Position numbers and translations under genes: made by a program
NCBI RefSeq assembly: GCF_000012885.1
Contig: NC_007498.2
Span: 3,008,001-3,072,000 of the forward strand
Source: Syntrophotalea carbinolica DSM 2380
Lineage (GTDB): Bacteria; Desulfobacterota; Desulfuromonadia; Desulfuromonadales; Syntrophotaleaceae
Reading direction: 5' to 3'
Length of the DNA stretch: 64,000 bases
Notes under the pieces: generated by a model
The model's input: only the letters and a program-made list of their open reading frames with translations
Databases searched by the model: none
What the model was told of the DNA's origin: nothing
Shown: piece after piece, positions 25,341 to 34,227 of the stretch
Layout: the number at the start of each line of letters is the position of its first letter
Numbering within the stretch: position 1 is the stretch's first letter

Positions 25341-27851
25341 TTATTCGGATGAAGGTTCCCGGTCCACCGTCACCGAGACCTTGCGCACCGGCAGTCTGGC
25401 CGCTTCTTCGACGGGCAGCTCGAACAACCAGCCCAGCAACGGCATCGGGCTGCCTTTGGTCAGCGTCAGCCATAACGCCCCATCTTCAATATGCGCCCCT
25501 TCGATCGCCGGTCGCAGATCCAAGGTCTTCTCCCGCCCCTTTTTCAAGCGGGTCACCAGCAATTCATCCAGCCCGTGCAGCCTTTCGACGCGCTCCGATA
25601 AAGCCTCCAGGCGCCCGGCCGGAACTTCAACCCGATAAACGGAGTTGCGGATAGCCACCGCCGGCGCGGGAGCTTTCCACGGCACGCTTTGGGCGCCCAG
25701 CACCTCCACACCCTTGGGAAGCTGGGCGTTAAAAGCCGCCATTACCGCTTCGGGCTCACAATACCGATAAAGTTTCACATCGATAATTTCGGCATCGCTT
25801 TCGACACCGGTGGGCAGTGCGTCAGGGAACGATATCTGCGGCTGAGGGTGAAAGCCTCCGGAGAAACGCACCGGAAGATTGGCGCGCCGCGCGGCACGAT
25901 GAAACAGCGCCATGAAATCGAGGTGGCCGACAAAACGCACCCGCCCCTGTTTGCGCACCCGCAGGCGAATCCTGCAAAGCTGCTCGGGCGTCTCCGCCCC
26001 ATCGGTCGCCGGCCGCTCGAGGTGGATACCCGGCGCGGCGAGACGTGGCCGCAAACGCGAAAAGTCACACACCCCGCAGCCGGAGCAGTCTCCCGAGCGG
26101 CAATCCGGCGTATAGTCGCAACGCAGCGCCCGCCGCCGCTCAGTCAGCAGAAAATCCTCGGCAAAGCCGCAGTCGATATGAGACCAGGGCAAAACCTCAT
26201 CCTCGCCGCGCTCCCGCAGATACCATTGCGGATCGATACCGCATTCGGCAAAAGCCTGCTGCCAGAGATCGAAGCGAAAATGTTCCCGCCAGCCGTCAAA
26301 CCGGCAGCCCAAAGCCACGGCCCGTTGCAGCACCTTACCCAACCGGCGATCCCCTCGGGCAAAGACCCCCTCCATAAAAGACATCTGGGCTTCGTGCCAT
26401 TTCAAACGCAGCTTTTTACTCCGCAGGGCGTCACGCAGATAGGCCTGACGGGAAAGGGTTTCCTCCACCCCCAGCTGGGCCTCCCACTGAAAAGGCGTAT
26501 GCGGTTTCGGCACAAACGTCGACACCGAAACATTGACGTCGGCACCGCCCTCCGTACCCTTGCCGGCACGCTTGACCCGAGCCGCCAGATCGACGATGGC
26601 CGCGAGATCCTCCTCGGTTTCGGTCGGCAGCCCCATCATGAAATAGAGCTTGATCACCCGCCAGCCCAGTCCGAAGGCGGCGCGCGCCGTTTCCAGCAGG
26701 TCCTCCTCGGTGATGCCCTTATTGATAACCTGGCGCATCCGCTCGCTGCCGGCTTCCGGCGCCAGGGTAAAGCCGGTCTTACGCACCTTGCGCACTTCCT
26801 CCATCAGCTCTTCGGTCAGGGATCCGACCCGCAGACTGGGCAAGGATAGCGCAACCCGCTCCTGCCGATAGCGATCCATCAGCCCTTTGAGCAAAGGCCC
26901 GATTTGACTGTAATCCCCCGTCGACAGGGACAACAGCGACACCTCCTCATAGCCGGAACAGGCCAAGGCGGCTGCAATATTGTCGGCAATCGCCTGGGGA
27001 TCGCGCTCCCGCACCGGGCGGGTGACGAACCCGGCCTGACAAAACCGGCAGCCGCGGGTACAACCGCGCGTAATCTCGACCGCCACACGATCGTGTACCG
27101 TATTCATAAAAGGCACCAGCGGCCGGTTTGATGAACAGGTACGGTTAAGGTCGGCAATCACCCTGCGCCGTACCCGATCACGGGCAGCATCAAGGGGGCG
27201 AATAGCAGCCACGGTGCCGTCGGCATGGTAGGTCACGTCAAACAAAGAGGGGACATAAACCCCTTCGATGGCGGCCAGGCGGCGCAGCAGGGCGGCACGC
27301 TCCTCCCCGGCGAGACGTGAGGCGCGTACCGCTTGGCAAAGCTCGACAATCGCCTCTTCACCGTCGCCGACCACCGCACAATCGATAAAATCCGCCAGCG
27401 GCTCGGGATTAAGCGCCCCGGGACCGCCCGCCACGATCAACGGATCCCCTTCGCCCCTCTGATCGCGGCGCAGCGGGATGCCACCCATTTCAAGCATATT
27501 CAGCACGTTGCTGTAGGACAGTTCGTACTGCAAGGTGAAGCCGAGAATCTGAAAATCGGCCAGGGCGCGACGCGACTCCAGCGAGGTCAGGGGCAGGCCG
27601 CCTTTGCGCAGATCCGCCTCAAGGTCGGGCCAGGGGGCATAAACGCGTTCGGCCAACGCCCAGTCGAGGTCGTTGACCGCATGATAGAGCAGAGGCAGGC
27701 CGATGTGACTCATACCCACCTCGTAAACATCCGGAAAAGCCAGCGCGAGGGTTACGTCAATCGACTGCCAATCCTTTCGCACACTGCCGAGTTCGTCGCC
27801 CAGGTAACGGGCCGGCCGGCTGACCTGATGCAAAAATTCGTCTAGATTCAT
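25341..27851 (-). CDS. radical SAM protein (TIGR03960-type) fused to a DUF2344 domain
   Basis: An 836-residue protein. The N-terminal 200 residues resemble a B12-binding-like domain, and the radical SAM core has the cluster motif CTRGCRFCQAG at about residue 268. A Cys-rich linker (CRSGDCSGCGVC) leads into the C-terminal DUF2344/TIGR03936-type domain (FVGHLDFMALFHRAARRANLP, FSGGFHPQP). The function is unknown; such proteins are often next to rng, rplU and rpmA, which suggests an RNA- or ribosome-linked modification. The two halves are separate genes in some phyla. The ribosome site is weak (AGGG). 25149-25340 holds no gene. Confidence 0.85.
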   Translation of the reverse strand: MNLDEFLHQVSRPARYLGDELGSVRKDWQSIDVTLALAFPDVYEVGMSHIGLPLLYHAVNDLDWALAERVYAPWPDLEADLRKGGLPLTSLESRRALADFQILGFTLQYELSYSNVLNMLEMGGIPLRRDQRGEGDPLIVAGGPGALNPEPLADFIDCAVVGDGEEAIVELCQAVRASRLAGEERAALLRRLAAIEGVYVPSLFDVTYHADGTVAAIRPLDAARDRVRRRVIADLNRTCSSNRPLVPFMNTVHDRVAVEITRGCTRGCRFCQAGFVTRPVRERDPQAIADNIAAALACSGYEEVSLLSLSTGDYSQIGPLLKGLMDRYRQERVALSLPSLRVGSLTEELMEEVRKVRKTGFTLAPEAGSERMRQVINKGITEEDLLETARAAFGLGWRVIKLYFMMGLPTETEEDLAAIVDLAARVKRAGKGTEGGADVNVSVSTFVPKPHTPFQWEAQLGVEETLSRQAYLRDALRSKKLRLKWHEAQMSFMEGVFARGDRRLGKVLQRAVALGCRFDGWREHFRFDLWQQAFAECGIDPQWYLRERGEDEVLPWSHIDCGFAEDFLLTERRRALRCDYTPDCRSGDCSGCGVCDFSRLRPRLAAPGIHLERPATDGAETPEQLCRIRLRVRKQGRVRFVGHLDFMALFHRAARRANLPVRFSGGFHPQPQISFPDALPTGVESDAEIIDVKLYRYCEPEAVMAAFNAQLPKGVEVLGAQSVPWKAPAPAVAIRNSVYRVEVPAGRLEALSERVERLHGLDELLVTRLKKGREKTLDLRPAIEGAHIEDGALWLTLTKGSPMPLLGWLFELPVEEAARLPVRKVSVTVDREPSSE

Positions 27852-28024
27852 ATAATATTCAACCCTGTCGGGAATGTAAGGAGCTGTTGTCGGGAAAAGA
27901 ATGGATTGTTATAGCACGATAGTCCTCCCGGAAACAACATAAGGGCCACTTCCGGATGACACTCCCGGAATTGTGTCCTTCACGCTGCCATGCTAAAATG
28001 CCGGTCTTGTCCAAAGCAACACCC

Positions 28025-28046
28025 CCCGCCTCATCGCGGGGGCTCA
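28025..28046 (+). other. G+C-rich hairpin just before the PHP gene
   Basis: CCCCCGC and GCGGGGG pair around a short CTCATC-type loop, ending about 16 bases before the ATG at 28063. There is no T-run. It could affect translation of the PHP gene. The remaining divergent region from 27852 holds promoters only by inference. Confidence 0.35.
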
Positions 28047-28062
28047 CCGGAAAGGACCACCT

Positions 28063-28785
28063 ATGACATCCACACTTAAGGCCGAAGTCGACCTGCACGT
28101 CCACAGCCTGGCTTCGGGGCATGCCTACAGCACCATCAACGAGATCGCGGCCGAGGCGGCCCGGCGCGGGTTGCGCGGCGTCGCCATGACCGACCATGGC
28201 CCCAACATGCCCGCCGCTCCTCACCCCTATCATTTCGAATGCCTGTACATGATCCCCGACCACCTGTGCGGCGTGCGTATCTTCAAGGGCGCGGAAACCA
28301 ACATTATCGGACCGGGTCAGGTCGACCTCGAAGACCGCCTGCTGGAAAAAATGGATCTGGTACTGGCGGGATTCCACCGTCATTGCGGCTACGGCCCCAG
28401 CGAGCTCCAGGCCAACACACGTGCCGTACTGGAACTGATGGAAAACCCGCGCATTCACATCATATGTCATCCCGGCAACCCCGAGTACCCCCTCGACTAC
28501 GAAGCGGTCGCACGCCAAGCGGCAGCTACCGGCACCGCCCTGGAGTTGAACAACTCTTCTTTCGTCACAAGTCGCGTCGGCAGCGCCGACAATTGCCGTC
28601 TGATCGCCAAACTCTGCGCCCGCTTCCACAGCCCCGTATCCCTCGGCAGTGATGCGCATATCGCCCAGAGCGTAGCCAGCTTCGGCCATGCCCTCGACGC
28701 CCTGAACGCAGCCGGCATCGCACCGGAACAAATCGTCAACCGCACCCTGGAAACGACTCTGGACTTCCTGGGCATGAACACCTGA
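28063..28785 (+). CDS. PHP-domain metal-dependent phosphoesterase (YcdX-like)
   Basis: A 240-residue PHP-superfamily protein. Metal ligands are in DLHVHSLASGHAYST, AMTDHGPNMP, AGFHRHCGYG, IICHPGN and LGSDAHIA, the full set for a trinuclear site. YcdX-type enzymes act as phosphatases; the substrate is unknown. AAAGGA lies upstream of the ATG. It is followed 37 bases later by a DUF4870 gene on the same strand. Confidence 0.85.
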   Translation: MTSTLKAEVDLHVHSLASGHAYSTINEIAAEAARRGLRGVAMTDHGPNMPAAPHPYHFECLYMIPDHLCGVRIFKGAETNIIGPGQVDLEDRLLEKMDLVLAGFHRHCGYGPSELQANTRAVLELMENPRIHIICHPGNPEYPLDYEAVARQAAATGTALELNNSSFVTSRVGSADNCRLIAKLCARFHSPVSLGSDAHIAQSVASFGHALDALNAAGIAPEQIVNRTLETTLDFLGMNT

Positions 28786-28822
28786 GGACAACGCCCAGCA
28801 GGAGCCGCAAAGGACATACAGG

Positions 28823-29173
28823 ATGGAGCAACCGCAGACCACCCATCGCAACTGGGCCACCCTCTGCCATCTGTCAGGCATGGCCGGATTCTTGTTCACC
28901 CCCCTGGTCTTTATCCTGGGACCATTGATCATCTGGCTGGTCAAGCGCAACGATGATGCCGAGGTCGATCGCCACGGCAAGGAAGCGCTCAACTTTCAAA
29001 TCAGCATGATGATCTACAGCCTCGCCGTCACTCCGCTGGCATTCCTGCTCATCGGCCTGCCCCTGCTCCTTTTATTGGCCGCATTCGACTTCATCATGAT
29101 CATCGTGGCGGCGGTACGCTGCAAAAACGGAGAACCCGTTCACTATCCGCTGACGATTCGCTTCCTCACTTGA
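28823..29173 (+). CDS. DUF4870 (Tic20-like) small membrane protein
   Basis: A 116-residue membrane protein with the DUF4870 pattern: WATLCHLSGMAGFL, a first helix around FTPLVFILGPLIIWLVK, the motif HGKEALNFQIS, and two further helices. The function is unknown. A paralogue is encoded at 49705-50046. The gene is probably cotranscribed with the PHP gene. Confidence 0.85.
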   Translation: MEQPQTTHRNWATLCHLSGMAGFLFTPLVFILGPLIIWLVKRNDDAEVDRHGKEALNFQISMMIYSLAVTPLAFLLIGLPLLLLLAAFDFIMIIVAAVRCKNGEPVHYPLTIRFLT

Positions 29174-29297
29174 CATCATACCCGGCACCCCCTCAACCGA
29201 GTTTTGAGGACATGAAACTCCTTGCCAGCGGCTGTTTGGATATGCTAAACCTCGAGAATGTTTTGGCATTACTTTTCAAGGATCGGAGGCATGCCCC

Positions 29298-30362
29298 ATG
29301 GAGATTGAAATTCAGCCTGTCACCCAACCGAAGGCTCACATAGAAGATGAAACCAAGCTGGTATTCGGTCGCCAATTCACCGACCGCATGTTCGTCATGG
29401 AATACGATAGCGGCAAAGGATGGCATTCGGCGCGCATCCAGCCCTACGCCCCCTTCACCCTCGATCCGGCAGCCCTGGTGCTGCATTACGCCCAGGAAAT
29501 CTTCGAAGGCCTGAAAGCTTTCCGCCGGCAGGATGGATCCATTGCCCTGTTTCGCCCCAAAGACAACATCCGCCGCTTCAATCAAAGCGCCAGCCGCCTG
29601 TGCATGCCGCCCGTCGACGAAGAGTTCTTCCTCAAGGCACTCAAGGAACTGATCCGCCTGGAATCCGACTGGGTGCCCCACAGCGAAGGCACCAGTCTCT
29701 ATATCCGCCCCACCATGATCGCCACCGAGGCGGTACTGGGCGTCAAGCCCTCGAATAAATACCTGTGCTACATCATCCTTTCGCCGGTCGGCGCGTACTA
29801 CAAAGGCGGCTTCAAACCGGTAAAGATCTGGATCGCCGATGAATTTATTCGCAGCGCTCCGGGCGGCACCGGCGAAGTCAAGTGCGGCGGCAACTACGCC
29901 GCCAGCCTGCTCGCCGCCAAAGAAGCCGCAGCCCGAGGGTTTGACCAGGTACTTTGGCTCGATGCGGTGGAACGCAAATATGTCGAAGAGGTCGGCAGTA
30001 TGAACATCTGCTTTCTCTACGACGGCAAAATTGTAACCTCGCCTCTGCACGGCACCATTCTCAACGGCGTCACACGTCGTTCCATCCTGCAACTTGCCAC
30101 CGAAATGGGCTACGATATCGAGGAACGCGCAATGAGCGTCAACGAGCTTCTCGAAGGCGCCGAATCGGGTCGACTGACCGAAGCCTTCGGCACCGGCACA
30201 GCTGCCGTGGTCAGCCCGGTAGGCCAACTGACGTACAAAGACCGCACCGTAACGATCGGAAACGGCCAGATGGGCGAACTCACCCTGAAGCTTTACAAAG
30301 CCCTGACCGGCATTCAATACGGTCAGCAGCCCGACACCCACGACTGGGTCGTCGAGATCTGA
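29298..30362 (+). CDS. ilvE: branched-chain amino acid aminotransferase
   Basis: A 354-residue class IV PLP enzyme of the longer BCAT type. The Schiff-base lysine is Lys195 in GEVKCGGNYAASL, and the phosphate-binding region is in HGTILNGVTRRSILQLA. It catalyses the last step of valine, leucine and isoleucine synthesis and the first of their breakdown. GGAGG precedes the ATG. It is monocistronic: a strong terminator follows at once. Confidence 0.95.
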   Translation: MEIEIQPVTQPKAHIEDETKLVFGRQFTDRMFVMEYDSGKGWHSARIQPYAPFTLDPAALVLHYAQEIFEGLKAFRRQDGSIALFRPKDNIRRFNQSASRLCMPPVDEEFFLKALKELIRLESDWVPHSEGTSLYIRPTMIATEAVLGVKPSNKYLCYIILSPVGAYYKGGFKPVKIWIADEFIRSAPGGTGEVKCGGNYAASLLAAKEAAARGFDQVLWLDAVERKYVEEVGSMNICFLYDGKIVTSPLHGTILNGVTRRSILQLATEMGYDIEERAMSVNELLEGAESGRLTEAFGTGTAAVVSPVGQLTYKDRTVTIGNGQMGELTLKLYKALTGIQYGQQPDTHDWVVEI

Positions 30363-30400
30363 TCCGCCGGCCAACAAACACACTCCGAAAGCACACTCCG

Positions 30401-30427
30401 AGCCCCCGCCCATGCGGGGGCTTTTTG
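30401..30427 (+). terminator. rho-independent terminator of ilvE
   Basis: AGCCCCCGC pairs with GCGGGGGCT around CCAT and is followed by TTTTTG. It lies 39 bases after the ilvE stop. Confidence 0.88.
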
Positions 30428-30471
30428 TCAGACGTCCCCCACGCCCCCACCCGATCAATGCCTCCATTATG

Positions 30472-30523
30472 GGCACACGTGCCTATTTTGGAAGCAATTT
30501 TTCCCTAATGCGCACCCGCGCAT
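30472..30523 (+). promoter_or_regulatory. two inverted repeats upstream of the amtB sigma-54 promoter
   Basis: GGCAC-AC-GTGCC and, about 40 bases later, TGCGC-ACCC-GCGCA lie about 40-90 bases upstream of the -24 box of amtB. Sigma-54 promoters need an enhancer-binding activator, so these are candidate activator sites. They do not match the exact NtrC consensus spacing. Confidence 0.35.
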
Positions 30524-30557
30524 CGCCCAAACCACTGATTTTACAGTACAAATGAAA

Positions 30558-30574
30558 TTGGTTCGAGGCTTGCT
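30558..30574 (+). promoter_or_regulatory. sigma-54 promoter of amtB
   Basis: TTGGTTCGAGGCTTGCT keeps the invariant GG (30560-30561) and GC (30572-30573) of the -24/-12 elements at the correct 12-base distance and ends in TTGCT. Transcription should start near 30585. Ammonium transporter genes are classic nitrogen-regulated sigma-54 targets. Confidence 0.7.
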
Positions 30575-30591
30575 ATACTGGTATCGATAAT

Positions 30592-30683
30592 CGGGACAAT
30601 GTCGGCCCCGATACCCAGCATCAAAGCCGGGACAATGTCAGCCCCGACGAACATATCAACAACCGGGACAATGTCAGCCCCGA
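30592..30683 (+). repeat. three 36-bp tandem repeats in the amtB leader
   Basis: The core CGGGACAATGTCRGCCCCGA starts at 30592, 30628 and 30664, an exact 36-base period. The other 16 bases of each unit diverge. Each core can fold: TCGGG pairs with CCCGA, and GAC-AAT-GTC can form an inner turn. The array lies between the predicted start point and the amtB ribosome site. Units are open in two frames (GTMSAP on plus, GADIVP on minus), which follows from the 12-codon period. Confidence 0.85.
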
Positions 30684-30721
30684 CAGGCGTAACGACGCAA
30701 AGACGCAATGGAGGAAAACAG

Positions 30722-31993
30722 ATGTTTCGCATTCCCTTTATCCTAGCCACCGCACTCTCCCTAACAGCGCTGCCAGCCATGGCTCAGGCTGCAGAAAGCG
30801 CCAACCCGGGCGATACCGCCTGGATGCTTATTTCCACCGCACTGGTTTTTCTTATGATGCCCGGCCTGGCCCTGTTTTACGCCGGCATGGTACGCGCCAA
30901 AAATGTCCTTTCCACCAGCATGCACACCTTTGCCGCACTGGCGATTATCGGTGTGCAATGGGTGGTCATCGGCTACAGCCTGGCATTCGGAGGCGAAGGT
31001 CCTCTGATCGGCGGATTCGGCAACATGTTTTTAAACGGCATCACCCCAGGCAGCTTAGAAGGCACCATCCCCACCTATGTGTTTGTCATGTTCCAGGGCA
31101 TGTTCGCCATCATTACGGCTGCGCTCATTTCCGGAGCCGTGGCCGGCCGCATGAAGTTTTCCAGTTACTGCATTTTCATTCTTCTGTGGTCCACTCTGGT
31201 TTACGATCCGCTGGCGCACTGGGTTTGGGGATCAGGCGGCTGGTTGCTTGAAATGGGGGCCCTCGATTTCGCCGGCGGTACTGTTGTCCATCTTTCATCC
31301 GGCCTTTCAGCGTTACTGCTGGCAATATTTCTGGGCAAACGACACGGCTTTCCCCATGAACGCATGGCTCCCCATAACCTGCCCATGACCCTGCTTGGGG
31401 CGGGCTTGCTATGGTTCGGCTGGTTCGGCTTCAATGCCGGCAGTGCCCTGTCTGCTGGGGCTAACGCCGGTCTCGCTTTCGCCACCACCCAGACCGCAGC
31501 TGCGGCCGGTGCCCTCTCCTGGCTGCTGCTCGAATGGCGGCTGGCTGGCAAGCCCAGCGCACTGGGCGCAGCTTCTGGGATCGTGGCCGGCCTGGTCGTG
31601 GTTACTCCTGCCGCCGGCTTTGTCACTCCCGGATGGGCTCTGGTCATGGGCCTCATGGCGGGCGCCGTCTGCTACGGCGGCGTCATGCTCAAACACAAAC
31701 TCGGCTATGACGACTCTCTGGATGCCTTCGGCGTACACGGCATCGGCGGTGCTTTCGGCGCCGTCGCCACAGGTATCTTCGCCACCGTGGGCGCCACCAG
31801 CCTGCTTACCGGCGACCTGCACCAGCTCTGGATTCAGATCGTTGGCGTACTGGCAGCGGGGGCCTACGCCGTCATTGTCACCATCGCCCTACTGTGGATC
31901 CTCAAGAAAACCATCGGCCTGCGCGTCAACCACGACGAGGAGATCATTGGCCTCGATCAGACCCTGCATTCCGAAAGCGGATACGACTTATAA
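30722..31993 (+). CDS. amtB: ammonium transporter AmtB
   Basis: A 423-residue ammonium channel with a cleavable signal peptide (LATALSLTALPAMAQA) and eleven expected helices. The pore twin histidines are in GTVVHLSSGLSALLL and VHGIGGAFGAVATG, with the signature MMPGLALFYAGMVRAKN. GGAGG lies 6 bases before the ATG at 30722; the frame stays open to 30599 through the repeat array, but the signal peptide fixes the start. No glnK lies next to it, unlike the common glnK-amtB arrangement. Confidence 0.95.
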   Translation: MFRIPFILATALSLTALPAMAQAAESANPGDTAWMLISTALVFLMMPGLALFYAGMVRAKNVLSTSMHTFAALAIIGVQWVVIGYSLAFGGEGPLIGGFGNMFLNGITPGSLEGTIPTYVFVMFQGMFAIITAALISGAVAGRMKFSSYCIFILLWSTLVYDPLAHWVWGSGGWLLEMGALDFAGGTVVHLSSGLSALLLAIFLGKRHGFPHERMAPHNLPMTLLGAGLLWFGWFGFNAGSALSAGANAGLAFATTQTAAAAGALSWLLLEWRLAGKPSALGAASGIVAGLVVVTPAAGFVTPGWALVMGLMAGAVCYGGVMLKHKLGYDDSLDAFGVHGIGGAFGAVATGIFATVGATSLLTGDLHQLWIQIVGVLAAGAYAVIVTIALLWILKKTIGLRVNHDEEIIGLDQTLHSESGYDL

Positions 31994-32012
31994 CCCAGCC
32001 TCGGGTTCATGG

Positions 32013-32050
32013 CCTGGCGCCCCTGCTCCCGGGGGCGCCAGGCAATTTTT
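32013..32050 (+). terminator. rho-independent terminator of amtB
   Basis: CCTGGCGCCCC pairs with GGGGGCGCCAGG around TGCTCC and is followed by CAATTTTT, starting 20 bases after the amtB stop. From 32051 to 32446 there is C-rich then A+T-rich DNA with no gene I can support; the promoter of the polysaccharide cluster probably lies there. Confidence 0.85.
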
Positions 32051-32446
32051 CCGGCAAACCTTTGTGCACGACAAGCCGCACAGAACGTCACCGCTTGTGC
32101 GCGAACCAACCGCCCCGCCAGCAAACAGACAAGAACACCTTGCGGACGCCCTGCCCGCGCCACCACGCCCCCGCGGCGACACAACCTGCCCCTCCCCCCC
32201 CTGCCCAAACGTATACCTGCCCCACTCACCTTTCGGTGCAATCCTTGCTAATAAAACCGTGGTAAAAAACATGACAATGCCCATGCCTGTACAACGCATC
32301 CATTGATTTACCGGATTAATTGCATAAAATATTGAAATGCCTTAAACATATTGACGCCCATAAATCTGATCCGATTCAAGGCAGACAGCCCAAGATTAAA
32401 CTTGGCAATTACCAACGATCCCGGTTTCCGAATTCGACGACACAAA

Positions 32447-33442
32447 ATGAATGTACTCTTCCTTGTACCAAGAATAGATAAAGCAAGCACAAGATACCGG
32501 GTTCTCCAGTATCTGCCCTTTCTCGAAACCAAAGGCATCGGATACTCCATAAAAGAGCTTTCCAAAAAAAAACGTCACTGGCTTCACCTGGCCAGGGACA
32601 TCCATGAAGCGGATGTCGTTTTTATACAGAAAAAACTCTTCTCTTTTATCGAAATATCCTTCATCCGGCGCATCGCCCATAGGATCATCTTCGACCTTGA
32701 CGATGCGATCATGTTCAAAGATGCTCCCGGCAATCGCCTCGCGCAACGCCGGCAGTCCAAACGTTTCGCCTCGATGGCCCGACATGCCGATCTGATCATT
32801 TGCGGCAACCGATACCTGCAAGAAAAAACATCAAAACATAGCTCCGACATCCGGATTCTGCCAACGCCCATCGACATGCACCGCTACATGGTGAAAGATC
32901 CAACCCGAAACCAAGGCACCCCCTTCACCATTGGTTGGATCGGCAGCAAAGTAACCCTAAAATATCTGAAGGACATCTCGCCGGCGTTGTCAGCACTCGC
33001 CAAAAGACACCCGGAGATTCAATTAAAAATCGTCGCCGATGATTTTTTTGACGTAGAGGGCATGCAGGTCATCAAACAACCGTGGTCCGAGGAAAGAGAA
33101 ATAGAAGATCTGCATTCCTTTGATGTCGGCATCATGCCACTGACCGACGACCCATGGGCCAGGGGAAAATGCGGCTTTAAACTGCTGCAATGCATGGCTG
33201 TTGGCGTTCCCGTCATTTGTTCCCCCGTAGGGATGAACCGGGACATCGTCACGGACGGGGTGGATGGTTTCTGGGCGAGTTCCCAAAAGGAGTGGACAGA
33301 GAAGCTTTCCGCCATCATAGAAGACAGGGAGCTTCGTGATACCATGGCGAAACGTGGTAGAAAAAAGGTGGAGGACACCTATTCCCTTGCGATCCATGCC
33401 AAACAAATGATCCGCCACTTAAAGGAAGCCGGACAACCGTGA
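32447..33442 (+). CDS. GT4-type glycosyltransferase
   Basis: A 331-residue GT-B-fold protein. The C-terminal half has TIGWIGSKVTLKYL, the donor-site stretch FDVGIMPLTDDPWARGKCGFKLLQCMAVGVPV and SPVGMNRDIV, the pattern of GT4 enzymes. It has no membrane helix and should act on the inner face of the membrane on a lipid-linked or LPS acceptor; the sugar is unknown. The ATG at 32447 matches the fold start (MNVLFLVPRI) but has no clear ribosome site. Its stop overlaps the next start (GTGA). Confidence 0.8.
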   Translation: MNVLFLVPRIDKASTRYRVLQYLPFLETKGIGYSIKELSKKKRHWLHLARDIHEADVVFIQKKLFSFIEISFIRRIAHRIIFDLDDAIMFKDAPGNRLAQRRQSKRFASMARHADLIICGNRYLQEKTSKHSSDIRILPTPIDMHRYMVKDPTRNQGTPFTIGWIGSKVTLKYLKDISPALSALAKRHPEIQLKIVADDFFDVEGMQVIKQPWSEEREIEDLHSFDVGIMPLTDDPWARGKCGFKLLQCMAVGVPVICSPVGMNRDIVTDGVDGFWASSQKEWTEKLSAIIEDRELRDTMAKRGRKKVEDTYSLAIHAKQMIRHLKEAGQP

Positions 33443-34227
33443 AACTTTTCAGCCCCTCGACAAACTGCTTGCCTGCCAACGGGAGGATAGCCGTAGTTAT
33501 ATCAACATGGATCGGCAACCCGGACGACTACCTGCTTCGCTTAATGGACTCCATGAATACCCATAGCGCCGGCATGGATTACGACTTATTCCTTTGCGCC
33601 AATGGCGAAACCTACAAACTTCCCGCAAATCTGCAGGCCTCCTTCAAAAAGATCTTCATTCGCGAAAACAGCGGATTCAACCTTGGCGCATGGGATTATG
33701 CATGGCGCCGACTGTCCAATTACCGTTATTTCCTGTTTTTGCAGGATGATTGCTTTATAGAAAGAAAAAATTGGCTGCTTGCTTTTTACCAGCGATTTCA
33801 GGCCGCCGAAAAATGTGGACTCATCGGCGAAAATCTGAACAAAGGATGGATTCATTCCTGGGACACGCTTAGAGGCCTGAAGAAAGGCACAAAAACCATC
33901 TCTGAAGCAAAACGCCAACGCGCCGATTTTTATTATGGTAAAATCTGCAACTGGGGAATCGATCCCGGAGAGACCGCCTCGCACTTGACATCGGTGGTTC
34001 ATTTCACCTCCAGCGACATCCTTTCTTCCATCGACGGCTACAAACACACCTGCAATTACGAGGAGGCGATAGCGGCTGAAATCGGCTTTTCCCGCAGCAT
34101 CCGCGCCCTTGGCTACCGTTTATGCCAGCTCGACAACAAACAACATAAATTCATTGGACACAGACAGTGGTCCACAGACTCCTTCATTGAAAGAATTTTA
34201 CAAAAATTCAAACAACCTGCATCCTGA
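33439..34227 (+). CDS. glycosyltransferase-like protein (GT-A fold, RgpF-like region)
   Basis: A 262-residue protein beginning with a GTG that overlaps the preceding stop by four bases. IAVVISTWIGNPDDYLLRL, ENSGFNLGAWDYAWRR and the DxD-like FLFLQDDCFIE suggest a GT-A nucleotide-sugar site; GFNLGAWDYA is reminiscent of rhamnan-synthesis F-type proteins. The exact activity is unknown. It is translationally coupled to the GT4 gene and precedes rfbBDAC, so a rhamnose-containing glycan is a reasonable guess. Confidence 0.6.
   Translation: MKLFSPSTNCLPANGRIAVVISTWIGNPDDYLLRLMDSMNTHSAGMDYDLFLCANGETYKLPANLQASFKKIFIRENSGFNLGAWDYAWRRLSNYRYFLFLQDDCFIERKNWLLAFYQRFQAAEKCGLIGENLNKGWIHSWDTLRGLKKGTKTISEAKRQRADFYYGKICNWGIDPGETASHLTSVVHFTSSDILSSIDGYKHTCNYEEAIAAEIGFSRSIRALGYRLCQLDNKQHKFIGHRQWSTDSFIERILQKFKQPAS

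Noticed and set aside
27859-28992. Long minus-strand open frame (377 codons) opposite the PHP and DUF4870 genes
   Set aside because: It is antisense to two genes with clear family motifs and has no recognisable domain; the G+C-rich third positions of the plus-strand genes explain it.
29193-30476. 427-codon minus-strand open frame opposite ilvE
   Set aside because: It mirrors ilvE, which has the full PLP-enzyme signature and its own ribosome site and terminator.
30599-30721. N-terminal extension of amtB through the repeat array (GTMSAP repeats)
   Set aside because: The ATG at 30722 has a GGAGG site and begins a standard AmtB signal peptide; the extension would bury it.
30541-30780. Minus-strand frame with a repeated GADIVP peptide
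   Set aside because: The peptide repeat comes from the 36-base DNA repeat being a multiple of three; there is no ribosome site and the frame runs into the amtB signal-peptide region.
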